Source: Terribacillus halophilus (GTDB taxonomy: Bacteria; Bacillota; Bacilli; Bacillales; Amphibacillaceae). Taken from it: a stretch of DNA of 64,000 nt. The stretch is taken from assembly GCF_900162685.1 (NCBI RefSeq), contig NZ_LT727828.1, positions 1,657,149-1,721,148 on the forward strand, read 5' to 3'. Of this stretch, positions 56,427-64,000 are shown in pieces. The notes beneath the pieces were generated by a model. It had not been told where the DNA came from. It did not search any database and saw only the letters and a list, made by a program, of their open reading frames with translations. Positions within the stretch are counted from its first letter, which is position 1, and each line of letters starts with the position of its first letter. Made by a program: the position numbers and the translations under genes.

Positions 56427-56449
56427 CTAAGCAGTATGGAGGGTGGAAC

Positions 56450-59215
56450 ATGGAAAAATTTGTAGTGGTGGATCTAGAAACAACCGGACACGCGCCGTCG
56501 AATGGCGATAAAATTATAGAGGTAGGGATTGTCGTTATCCAAGGACGTGTAGTCACAGATCAGTTTCAGACAATGCTGGATCCCGGCATGCCGATTCCAC
56601 CTTTCATTTCGCAGCTGACAGGCATATCTGATGAGGATGTGACAGGAGCACCACGCTTTGAGGAAGTTGCGGAAGAAATAGCGGCATTTTTTCAAGATAG
56701 TTATGTAGTAGCGCATAATGCAAATTTCGATTTGCGCTTTTTGAATAGTTCATTGGAAGCATCGGGCTTAGCGCCCATTTCATGCCCGGTACTTGATACG
56801 GTTGAGCTCGCACGGATTATGCTGCCGACCGCACCAAGCTATAAGCTGAGCGTACTTAGTGAATACCTATCCTTTGAGCATGATCAGCCGCATCGGGCGC
56901 TGTCGGATACGCTAGTGACAGCTGAACTTCTGCTGTCATTGCTCGAGAAAATGGACAAGCTTCCTTATGAAACTATTGCGCATCTTCTCACACTAGAACG
57001 CGCACTTAAAAGTGATCTAAGGGCGTTGCTTGATGCTAGGCTGGAGGACCTTGCTTTTGAAGCCGAACAAGACAGTGGTTTGGAAGTGTACCGTGGTTTG
57101 GCGATCCGCAGACTCCCGGAAAACGAACGTACAAATTCAGTTATTGCACAGTCTTTCGGTGAACTAGCCGATCAGGTATATCGGAAAGATGGCTTATTAT
57201 CGGAAGGTATGCGGAGCTATGAGCCAAGGGGCAGTCAGCAGGAAATGAGTGAGCAGATTTATGATGTTTTTCATTCCAGCAGACATGCATTGCTCGAGGC
57301 AGAGACTGGAACAGGAAAATCACTTGCTTATTTGCTGCCGGCAGTGTTCACAGCGGTCAAGGAAAAGAGCCGAGTGGTAATTAGTACGCATTTGACACAG
57401 CTGCAGGCACAATTGATGGAAAAAGAGATTCCGCTTCTCCAGCGTTTGCTGCCTTTTTCCTTTAAAGCAGCACTGTTGAAAGGAAAACAGCATTATCTTA
57501 GTCTCAGCAGATTCGAATCGGAGCTGCAGCAGAAAGCTAATGACAATTATGATATCACGTTAACGAAAGCAATCTTGCTCGTATGGCTGACCATTACAGA
57601 AACTGGGGATATTGATGAGGTAAACCTGCCTTCCAGCGGCAAACGCTTCTTTTTGCATATGTCCGCTGATTCAGAGGATACACAAGATCCTTTTTCGCCA
57701 TGGTTTTCTCGTTCGTTTTACCAACGGGCCAAAAAAGCGGCTTGGCAAGCTGATATTATTGTGACAAACCATGCATTACTTTGCAGTGATATGCAGGAAG
57801 AATACCAGCTTCTGCCTTCATATGAGCGAGCTATCATTGATGAGGCGCATCATTTTGAAGCAACAGCTGCCAAGCATTTTGGGTTGGCGCTTGATTACGT
57901 ATCTATCCATCATATGCTTTCCCACGCTAATAAGGTTTATGACAAAGCAACAGAGCAGCTACCGCATCCGCAAGCTGAAATGCTAATATGGCAAAGCTTA
58001 TGGGAACAAACAAAAATCGAAGCTGATGATATGTTTCGCTATATTCATGAATTCGTTCTATCTCAGCATCGTAATAAGTTGGGAACGAACGACATCGGAC
58101 GGATGCAGCTGCGGCTGGAAGAAGTGCGTAACACGAAGGCGTTGCAAGTAATAGCGGAGATGGGCGGCAGGCTGTTATTCGGTATCAGAGATTGTATCCA
58201 TCATTTGCTGCAGCTAGTGAAAACAGCGGAAAAGCAAGCTGATAAAAAGATGGCTGATTCGCTGCAAAATGCAGTCAATCAACTGCAGTCAATCATTGAT
58301 TCGATTGAACGTATGTTCCTTGTAACCGATGATGAAGAGGTTAAATGGATTGAAGTTGATGTGTATGGTGCACGCAATTCCGTTTACTTGTATAGTGAGC
58401 CGCTTGCTATTGCAGACATGCTGTTCGAGCGCTTCTTTTCGGAAAAGAAAAGCATTGTGCTGACAAGTGCCACATTGACGATGAAACAGTCATTTGAATT
58501 TATTCAATTGCAATTAGGGTTAGATGAACAGACCGTCACGAAGCGATTTGATTCGCCGTATTCCTATCAAGAACAAGTGCAGCTGCTCGTTCCGAACGAT
58601 TTTCCAGATGTTCGAGGGAAAGATAACTATCCGTTTATTTACGCAGTATGCGAAGCCATTCTTAGTCTTGCTGCTGTGACTGATGGACGGATGCTCGTGC
58701 TGTTCACTTCCTATGACATGTTGAAAAAAGCGCATGGTTTGGTGAAGGAATTGACAGATGATCAGGATTATATGTTAATTGCACAAGGAATCACGAGCGG
58801 AAGCCGTGACAGATTGAAGAAGAATTTCCAAAGCAATAAGAAATCGATTCTCTTTGGTACGAGCTCTTTCTGGGAAGGAGTAGATATTCCTGGAGAGGAC
58901 TTAAGCTGTCTTGTCATCGTTCGGCTGCCTTTTCAGCCGCCTGATCATCCGATTTACGAAGCGAAAGCGGCCAAGCTGAAAGCGGAGGGTAAGAATGCCT
59001 TTATGGAACTTGCACTGCCAAATGCTGTTATTCGGTTTAAACAAGGATTTGGCCGGCTTATTCGTTCTTCCAGTGACAGAGGTATCGTTTTTGTTTGCGA
59101 TGATCGAATGATAAAGGCAAGATACGGCAATTATTTCACAGCATCAATCCCGGAAGTACCGACGCATTACCAAAGTACAGCAGAACTTTTAGAGCTTGCA
59201 GAGCACTGGTTATAA
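56450..59215 (+). CDS. dinG: DinG-type helicase with 3'-5' exonuclease domain
   Basis: 921 residues. An N-terminal DEDDh exonuclease (VVDLETTGHAPSNGDKIIE, then HNANFDLRFL and HRALSDTLVT) is followed by a DinG/XPD-like SF2 helicase with Walker A AETGTGKSLAYLLP near residue 284, DEAH box IIDEAHHFEATA near 463, and QGFGRLIRSSSD near the end. The four iron-sulfur Cys of E. coli DinG are not evident, as in other Firmicutes. GGAGGGTGGAAC precedes the ATG. Confidence 0.95.
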   Translation: MEKFVVVDLETTGHAPSNGDKIIEVGIVVIQGRVVTDQFQTMLDPGMPIPPFISQLTGISDEDVTGAPRFEEVAEEIAAFFQDSYVVAHNANFDLRFLNSSLEASGLAPISCPVLDTVELARIMLPTAPSYKLSVLSEYLSFEHDQPHRALSDTLVTAELLLSLLEKMDKLPYETIAHLLTLERALKSDLRALLDARLEDLAFEAEQDSGLEVYRGLAIRRLPENERTNSVIAQSFGELADQVYRKDGLLSEGMRSYEPRGSQQEMSEQIYDVFHSSRHALLEAETGTGKSLAYLLPAVFTAVKEKSRVVISTHLTQLQAQLMEKEIPLLQRLLPFSFKAALLKGKQHYLSLSRFESELQQKANDNYDITLTKAILLVWLTITETGDIDEVNLPSSGKRFFLHMSADSEDTQDPFSPWFSRSFYQRAKKAAWQADIIVTNHALLCSDMQEEYQLLPSYERAIIDEAHHFEATAAKHFGLALDYVSIHHMLSHANKVYDKATEQLPHPQAEMLIWQSLWEQTKIEADDMFRYIHEFVLSQHRNKLGTNDIGRMQLRLEEVRNTKALQVIAEMGGRLLFGIRDCIHHLLQLVKTAEKQADKKMADSLQNAVNQLQSIIDSIERMFLVTDDEEVKWIEVDVYGARNSVYLYSEPLAIADMLFERFFSEKKSIVLTSATLTMKQSFEFIQLQLGLDEQTVTKRFDSPYSYQEQVQLLVPNDFPDVRGKDNYPFIYAVCEAILSLAAVTDGRMLVLFTSYDMLKKAHGLVKELTDDQDYMLIAQGITSGSRDRLKKNFQSNKKSILFGTSSFWEGVDIPGEDLSCLVIVRLPFQPPDHPIYEAKAAKLKAEGKNAFMELALPNAVIRFKQGFGRLIRSSSDRGIVFVCDDRMIKARYGNYFTASIPEVPTHYQSTAELLELAEHWL

Positions 59216-59242
59216 AAAAAGTGCGCCACTAGGACGCACAAC
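59216..59242 (-). terminator. Terminator-like hairpin on the minus strand after dinG
   Basis: Read on the minus strand, GTGCGTCC...GGCGCAC is followed by seven T residues that run into the dinG stop codon. No T-run exists on the plus strand. It would stop antisense transcription entering dinG from the right. Confidence 0.5.
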
Positions 59243-59287
59243 TGCTGGGTGAAGGAAGATTTTTGTTGAAAAAACTTTGAACTCGTC

Positions 59288-59317
59288 TTAGAATTACACC
59301 AGTACAACTGGTATAAT
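59288..59317 (+). promoter_or_regulatory. ypmA promoter with a 15-bp palindrome
   Basis: TTAGAA (59288-59293), 18-bp spacer, extended -10 TGGTATAAT (TATAAT 59312-59317). ACCAGT-ACA-ACTGGT (59298-59312) is a perfect inverted repeat that fills the spacer, where a repressor would block RNA polymerase. Confidence 0.65.
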
Positions 59318-59412
59318 AAGAATGGATTGCTTCTCAACATGTATTAGTTTGTTGCAGAAAGCTGTCTCTATGAGTAACAAATCATGTAAATGGATTGCTC
59401 GGAGGTTGCAGG

Positions 59413-59586
59413 ATGGAAAATAATAAAATGGAGACATTGTCCACCGTTCGTGTACAATACAGCAGTGACTTGTACAAGCTGGTCGATTCCCTGAATCGTA
59501 CACTGAAAGAAAAGGACTTGATGTTCGGACTAGCATTGGATGAGGAAGATCATGATAAGGCGATATTCACGATTTACCAGACCTAA
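59413..59586 (+). CDS. ypmA: DUF4264 protein YpmA
   Basis: 57 residues, soluble, no Cys or His cluster. The pattern LYKLVDSLNRTLKEKDLMFGLALDE matches the small YpmA family; function unknown. ATG at 59413 is 7 bases after GGAGG. It overlaps ypmB by about 35 bp in another frame, as in B. subtilis, where ypmA precedes ypmB and aspB. Confidence 0.88.
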   Translation: MENNKMETLSTVRVQYSSDLYKLVDSLNRTLKEKDLMFGLALDEEDHDKAIFTIYQT

Positions 59587-60082
59587 GTGGGCTAAAATCA
59601 CTATTCTCGCTGTTTCAGCTGTACTGCTGCTTTTACTTGGCTGTGGCATTTATGTCTACTATACAGCGCAGGACAAGCGTACAGCAGGCTTTGAATCCTC
59701 AGAGAACTTTGTTGCAGAACATACCGATCTCGAAAATGCAGACGAAGTGACACGCTTTAATGGCGAGCACGTATACCATGTTGTCACGGGCAAACAAGCT
59801 GACGGACAGGAAGCCATCGCTTACAGAATAAAAGGCGAGAAAGACCCGAAAAAAATCATTTATACGACAGAAACTGCTGATGAACAGCAGGCAGAAGACA
59901 GCTGGCAGTCTGCATGCGGCAATAACTGTGAACTGGATGATATCCGACTTGGACTGTATGAGGATGAACCAGCATGGGAGATAACGTTCCGCGACGGTGA
60001 TGACCGTTTGGGCTACAGCTACTACACACTTGATGGTTTGGAGCAGTTGGAAAGTTTTGCTCTATCCAGCCAATATAAATAA
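59552..60082 (+). CDS. ypmB: YpmB family cell wall elongation regulator-like protein
   Basis: About 176 residues. A basic start, one transmembrane helix (about residues 13-35), and an external DUF5590/PepSY-like domain (ADEVTRFNGEHVYHVVTGK, then EPAWEITFRDGDDRLGYSYY). Function not established. TGAGG lies 6 bases before the ATG at 59552; the ATG at 59540 has no site. It overlaps ypmA. aspB, which follows in B. subtilis, is absent. Confidence 0.85.
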   Translation: MIRRYSRFTRPKWAKITILAVSAVLLLLLGCGIYVYYTAQDKRTAGFESSENFVAEHTDLENADEVTRFNGEHVYHVVTGKQADGQEAIAYRIKGEKDPKKIIYTTETADEQQAEDSWQSACGNNCELDDIRLGLYEDEPAWEITFRDGDDRLGYSYYTLDGLEQLESFALSSQYK

Positions 60083-60120
60083 GACAACTACATATGTAGA
60101 CAGACATTGGAGGTTTTTTT

Positions 60121-61413
60121 TTGAAGACTACAATTGCAAAGCTTAATGAGCATGTAGGAGAAGAAGTAACAATCGGGGCATGGCTCCGCAATAAACGATC
60201 CAGCGGGAAGATTGCTTTCCTGCAGCTTCGTGATGGTACTGGATTCGTCCAAGGCGTTGTCGTAAAAAGCGACGTATCCGAGGAAGTATTCCAAACTGCC
60301 AAAAATATGACACAGGAAACTTCTCTGTATGTAACAGGGAAAGTAGTAGAAGACAGCCGTTCTTCTTTTGGTTATGAAATTCAAGTGAGCAGCGTGGAAG
60401 TAATTCATGCGGCTACAGATTACCCTATTACACCTAAAGAACATGGAACAGAATTCTTAATGGACAACCGCCATCTATGGCTTCGTTCACAAAAACAGCA
60501 TGCTGTGATGAAGATCAGAAATGAAATTATTCGTGCAACATACGAATTCTTCCATGAAAATGGTTATACAAAAATTGATCCGCCAATTCTGACAGGTTCC
60601 TCTGCAGAAGGTACAACGGAATTGTTCCATACAAAATACTTTGATGAAGAAGCATACCTTTCCCAAAGCGGACAGCTTTACATGGAAGCTGCTGCAATGG
60701 CGTTCAACAAAGTATTCTCATTCGGCCCGACTTTCCGTGCTGAAAAATCCAAAACACGTCGTCACTTGATTGAATTCTGGATGATTGAACCGGAAATGGC
60801 GTTTGTTGAACACAATGAAAGCTTGGAAATTCAAGAGAATTACATCAGTTACCTAGTTGCTTCTGTACTGAAGAACTGCAAATTGGACCTTGAAATCTTA
60901 GGCCGTGATACAGAGAAACTTGCTAAAGTGACAGCACCTTTCCCGCGTATTACGTATGATGAAGCAATTGACTTGCTGAAAGAAAAGGGCTTTGATGATG
61001 TGGAGTGGGGAGAAGACTTCGGTGCACCGCACGAAACTGCAATCGCGGAAAGCTTCGACAAACCAGTATTCATCACGCACTACCCAGCTGAAATCAAAGC
61101 ATTCTACATGAAGCCGGATCCAAATCGCGAAGATGTTGTCCTTTGTGCCGACTTAATCGCTCCAGAAGGATACGGAGAAATCATCGGCGGATCGCAGCGA
61201 ATTGACGATCTAGAGCTGATGGAAAAACGCTATGAAGAGCATAACCTAACTGGCGATGCTTACAGCTGGTATTTGGAACTGCGCAAGTACGGCAGTGTGC
61301 CGCATTCAGGCTTCGGACTTGGATTAGAAAGAACCGTTGCTTGGCTTTCAGGTGTCGAGCATGTTCGCGAAACGATTCCATTCCCGCGCTTGCTGAATCG
61401 CTTGTACCCATAA
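60121..61413 (+). CDS. asnS: Asparaginyl-tRNA synthetase
   Basis: 430 residues, class IIb. An N-terminal OB anticodon-binding fold (residues ~1-100) and catalytic motifs 2 ([16 protein letters not shown]) and 3 ([13 protein letters not shown]). TTG start at 60121 with GGAGG 8 bases upstream. A complete AsnS fits the absence of a need for GatCAB on Asn-tRNA. Confidence 0.97.
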   Translation: MKTTIAKLNEHVGEEVTIGAWLRNKRSSGKIAFLQLRDGTGFVQGVVVKSDVSEEVFQTAKNMTQETSLYVTGKVVEDSRSSFGYEIQVSSVEVIHAATDYPITPKEHGTEFLMDNRHLWLRSQKQHAVMKIRNEIIRATYEFFHENGYTKIDPPILTGSSAEGTTELFHTKYFDEEAYLSQSGQLYMEAAAMAFNKVFSFGPTFRAEKSKTRRHLIEFWMIEPEMAFVEHNESLEIQENYISYLVASVLKNCKLDLEILGRDTEKLAKVTAPFPRITYDEAIDLLKEKGFDDVEWGEDFGAPHETAIAESFDKPVFITHYPAEIKAFYMKPDPNREDVVLCADLIAPEGYGEIIGGSQRIDDLELMEKRYEEHNLTGDAYSWYLELRKYGSVPHSGFGLGLERTVAWLSGVEHVRETIPFPRLLNRLYP

Positions 61414-61431
61414 TAATAAATAGAAATATTA

Positions 61432-61462
61432 ACAATCCCTTGTCCATTAGACGAGGGATTGT
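61432..61462 (+). terminator. Hairpin between asnS and dnaD
   Basis: ACAATCCCT / AGGGATTGT stem with a 13-nt loop and only CCTATT after it. The weak tail suggests a partial terminator or processing site. Confidence 0.45.
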
Positions 61463-61485
61463 CCTATTAAAGGAGGAGAACCCAG

Positions 61486-62199
61486 ATGAACAACAACAAT
61501 TTGAACTACCAGAAAATACTGGGAAATCCAATTTCCTTTCCCGGTATTTTAATGGAACGATATACAGCACTTGGTTTAAACGAGACAGAAATGATGGTTA
61601 TCTTGCATATTTGCTTTTTCCAGCAGCAAGGTACGATGTTTCCAACAACAGACGAATTGGCAGCCAGAGTAACGCTGTCGGAGCGTGATGTAGCATTAAT
61701 ATTACGTAAGCTTGTGCAGCGCAATATGATTCAGATAGATGATGTACAGGATAATGCTGTGCGCAGCCAGGCATACAGCTTGAACGGCCTGTGGAACCTA
61801 GTCTTTCAGGAAACTGTATATCCGGAGCCGGAAAAGAACACAGATAAAGAAGAAGAAGCTGCTATCTTCATTTTATTTGAGCAGGAATTTGGCCGCCCGC
61901 TATCTCCTTTTGAGATAGAAACGGTTACATTATGGCTGGATGAGGATATGCAGCCGCCATCCTTAATCAAAGCCGCTCTTCGTGAAGCGGTACTGATGAG
62001 TAAGTTGAATTTCCGTTATATCGACCGTATTTTGCGGGAATGGAAACGCAAAGGTGTCCGCTCCGTAGAACAGGCACGTAAAGAGAGCAAATCCTTCCAT
62101 GAGAATCAACGACCAGCTGCAGCCGCCGTGCGCGCAGAACAGCAAGCAGCGCCAGCACGCGATGTGAGTGTGTATTACAATTGGCTGGAAGAAGACTGA
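61486..62199 (+). CDS. dnaD: Primosome protein DnaD
   Basis: 237 residues. An N-terminal winged helix (MFPTTDELAARVTLSERDVALIL, seen in part near residue 47) and a C-terminal DnaD/DnaB-like domain (FGRPLSPFEIETVTLWLDE, then FRYIDRILREWKRKGV) with a basic, Gln/Ala-rich tail. It loads the replication primosome with DnaB and DnaI. GGAGGAGAACCCAG precedes the ATG. Confidence 0.95.
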   Translation: MNNNNLNYQKILGNPISFPGILMERYTALGLNETEMMVILHICFFQQQGTMFPTTDELAARVTLSERDVALILRKLVQRNMIQIDDVQDNAVRSQAYSLNGLWNLVFQETVYPEPEKNTDKEEEAAIFILFEQEFGRPLSPFEIETVTLWLDEDMQPPSLIKAALREAVLMSKLNFRYIDRILREWKRKGVRSVEQARKESKSFHENQRPAAAAVRAEQQAAPARDVSVYYNWLEED

Positions 62200-62212
62200 G
62201 GAGGAGAAGCCA

Positions 62213-62866
62213 ATGCTGAACAAAACACAAATACGCAGAGCGTTGGATACAATGCAGGATATGTTTCCTGAAGCAGCCTGTGAATTGGTCCACAAAAATG
62301 CGTTTGAGCTTGTTATCGCAGTATTGTTATCTGCGCAATGTACAGATAACCTAGTAAATAAGGTAACAAAGGACCTTTTTAACAAATACCAAACACCAGA
62401 AGATTATTTAGCTGTGTCACTAGAGGAACTGCAGCATGATATTCGTTCTATCGGTCTATACCGTAACAAGGCGAAAAACATCCAGAAGCTGTGTCAAACA
62501 TTAATTGACCAATATGATGGGATTGTACCAGATACCCGCGATGAATTGGTGAAGCTTGCCGGAGTAGGGCGCAAGACTGCCAATGTTGTGGCATCGGTAG
62601 CATTCAATGAACCAGCTATTGCAGTCGATACACATGTTGAGCGTGTGTCCAAGCGTCTAGGATTATGCCGATGGAAAGATAATGTGACAGAAGTAGAAAA
62701 CACATTGATGAAAAAAGTGCCGCGAGATGAATGGAGTGATACGCATCACCGCATGATTTTTTTCGGTCGTTATCACTGTAAGGCAAGAAATCCTAACTGT
62801 TTGGCATGTCCACTGAATGAGATATGCCGTGAAGGTAAAAAACGCTTAAAAGCGGAAGCAAATTAA
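62213..62866 (+). CDS. nth: Endonuclease III
   Basis: 217 residues. Helix-hairpin-helix GVGRKTANVV with the catalytic Lys, catalytic Asp in AIAVDTHVERVSKRLG, and a C-terminal iron-sulfur motif C-x6-C-x2-C-x5-C (CKARNPNCLACPLNEIC). It removes oxidised pyrimidines. ATG at 62213 after GAGGAGGAGAAGC; the frame from 62168 overlaps dnaD. In B. subtilis ypoC follows; here a terminator follows. Confidence 0.96.
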   Translation: MLNKTQIRRALDTMQDMFPEAACELVHKNAFELVIAVLLSAQCTDNLVNKVTKDLFNKYQTPEDYLAVSLEELQHDIRSIGLYRNKAKNIQKLCQTLIDQYDGIVPDTRDELVKLAGVGRKTANVVASVAFNEPAIAVDTHVERVSKRLGLCRWKDNVTEVENTLMKKVPRDEWSDTHHRMIFFGRYHCKARNPNCLACPLNEICREGKKRLKAEAN

Positions 62867-62904
62867 AAAGACAGTCATCCTAATAGGAGTGACTGTCTTT
62901 TTGG
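62865..62904. terminator. Bidirectional terminator between nth and ponA
   Basis: AAAAAGACAGTCA (62865-62877) and TGACTGTCTTTTT (62890-62902) are perfectly complementary with T-runs on both strands, between convergent genes. Confidence 0.95.
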
Positions 62905-62912
62905 TTGGCATT

Positions 62913-64000
62913 TTATTCTGTTTGCTGCTCGGATTCTTCGTTCTGATTTTGATCAGATTCGGAACCAGAGCCATCATCGGCTTCTTCCTCAGAACCGCCG
63001 TTTTCTTGATCGCCATTGGCTGGCTGTTCATCTTGCCCATTGCCTGACTGATCTTCATTCTGATTGGAATCTCCGTTACCATTGTTACCTTGGTTTCCAT
63101 TATTTTCGTTATTATTATCATTTGCATTTTGATCATCATTCTGATCATTCTGCTCTTGATTTTCGTCTTGCTCTGAATTTTGCTCGTCTTCATTTTGCTG
63201 ATCTTCTGCGTTTTGATCCTGCTGCTGCTCGTCCGCATTTTCATCCGGATTTTCTTCTTCTGCATTTTCTTCTTCACCAGGAACAGTTACGGAAGTGGTT
63301 TTTGCTTCACTTGTCTCACCATCAACAGAAGCTGTAACAGAGATATCATAGGTTTGTCCAGCTTCGACGTTCTCTATAACAGCAGATGTGTCAGAAGTTG
63401 TTTGGGAACCGCTAGGATCAGCTTTTAAACTGAACTCAGCATCACCATCGTAATTCCAGCTTACGTTAATGCTATTGCTTCCCTCATCATAGTTGGCAGA
63501 AAGACCAGTGACAGGATCAATTTCTTCCTCTACATAACGTTCTGAAGTTGTTCCTGGAAGGTGGCCTTTCAGAAATAGCTCCGTCAAGATTGAGGAAGAG
63601 GGGGTAGCAGAGCTTGGAGAAGCAGCGGGGCGAGAGCCTTTTTCGACTTTCGCCTCCACTACGCTGCTGGGTTTTTGAAACTCTCCTGTGTCTTTGCCTT
63701 CGTGCACTTCGGTCATAATTTGTTTAAACAAGTATTTGGCAACATTTGTGCCTTTGACGCCATTGCCGTCATTAATTGCCTTGTTCCCATCAGGATTACC
63801 AGTCCAGATGGATAAGGTATAATTGGTTGTCAAACCATTCATCCAAGAATCAGGGCTACCTGGTTTGTTGTTGGGAAGATTCGTTGTACCTGTTTTACCG
63901 GCAATATCTAACCCTGGAACGTTAGCTAAGGTCCCTGTGCCTTCTGTCATAACCGAACGCATCATATCTGTTACCATATATGCAGTCGATTCACTCATAG
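62913..64000 (-). CDS. ponA: Penicillin-binding protein 1A/1B, C-terminal part
   Basis: The frame is open at the window edge, so the glycosyltransferase domain and the catalytic Ser are outside. The visible 361 residues start in the transpeptidase domain with the KTG box (IAGKTGTTN near residue 34 of this part), pass a fibronectin-III-like domain (SNSINVSWNYDGDAEF), and end in about 125 residues of Glu/Asp/Asn/Gln repeats. Bifunctional class A enzymes build and crosslink peptidoglycan; low-complexity tails are common in Bacillus PonA. It is convergent with nth. Confidence 0.93.
   Translation of the reverse strand, partial: MSESTAYMVTDMMRSVMTEGTGTLANVPGLDIAGKTGTTNLPNNKPGSPDSWMNGLTTNYTLSIWTGNPDGNKAINDGNGVKGTNVAKYLFKQIMTEVHEGKDTGEFQKPSSVVEAKVEKGSRPAASPSSATPSSSILTELFLKGHLPGTTSERYVEEEIDPVTGLSANYDEGSNSINVSWNYDGDAEFSLKADPSGSQTTSDTSAVIENVEAGQTYDISVTASVDGETSEAKTTSVTVPGEEENAEEENPDENADEQQQDQNAEDQQNEDEQNSEQDENQEQNDQNDDQNANDNNNENNGNQGNNGNGDSNQNEDQSGNGQDEQPANGDQENGGSEEEADDGSGSESDQNQNEESEQQTE

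Noticed and set aside
62846-63277. Minus-strand open frame rich in Lys and Met opposite nth and within the ponA tail region
   Set aside because: It is the shadow of the repetitive PonA tail and the terminator in another frame, with no ribosome binding site and a composition unlike any protein.

Overview
The window is a chromosomal core segment of an endospore-forming member of the Bacillaceae. Nearly every gene has a recognisable Bacillus subtilis counterpart, and gene order follows the B. subtilis dacB-spmAB-res ... ponA segment. Sporulation and germination genes (spmA, spmB, spoIVA, spoVIF-like, sleB, ypeB, a YjcZ peptide), bacillithiol genes (bshA, bdr/ypdA), MK-7 synthesis genes (hepS-menG-hepT) and moderate GC support this. 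I cannot name genus or species from the sequence; a Terribacillus-like organism is only a guess.

Layout. 1-8.2 kb: end of dacB, spmAB, rluB, then resABC (cytochrome c maturation) and resDE (redox two-component system). 8.2-9.4 kb: a cobalamin riboswitch controlling a DUF4430 lipoprotein and an ECF transporter S component, which is the most interesting functional cassette. 9.4-13.5 kb: ferredoxin, ypbB-recS, a small membrane protein and the MecA paralog ypbH, whose terminator carries an inserted 51-bp palindrome. 13.5-20.8 kb: gudB, bdr, ansA, prsW, sleB-ypeB and a PilZ protein. 20.8-28.7 kb: cmk, plsC, a ypfD-type S1 protein, yphA, der, gpsA, spoVIF-like, spoIVA. 28.8-32.3 kb: hbs, hepS-menG-hepT, ndk. 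32.3-34.5 kb: a small non-syntenic island with a decayed YcaO-like relic and an M29-family protein that has lost expected metal ligands. 34.5-42.3 kb: cheR, a merR gene with a divergent DUF2798 gene, and the aromatic operon aroC-aroB-aroH-hisC-tyrA-aroA. 42.3-46.4 kb: ypiA, ypiB, ypjA, a shortened YpjB, a zinc metallopeptidase and a YjcZ peptide. 46.5-47.8 kb: an intact IS150-type IS3 element sitting in the loop of a terminator. 47.8-64 kb: a PfpI protein and a YitT protein on the minus strand, then ypjD-dapB-mgsA-bshA-cca-birA-panBCD, dinG, ypmA-ypmB, asnS, dnaD, nth, and the C-terminal part of ponA on the minus strand.

Compared with B. subtilis synteny (from memory), several blocks are absent from their usual places: sigX-rsiX after resE, folE-mtrB after hbs, trpEDCFBA between aroH and hisC, ypiF-qcrABC after ypiB, bshB1 between mgsA and bshA, aspB before asnS, and ypoC after nth. 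Loss of both the TRAP gene (mtrB) and its main target (trp) from one segment fits together.

Two insertions of different size, a 51-bp palindrome and a 1.28-kb IS, each lie inside the loop of an otherwise reconstructable rho-independent terminator with a 3-bp target duplication. No tRNA, rRNA or CRISPR array was seen.
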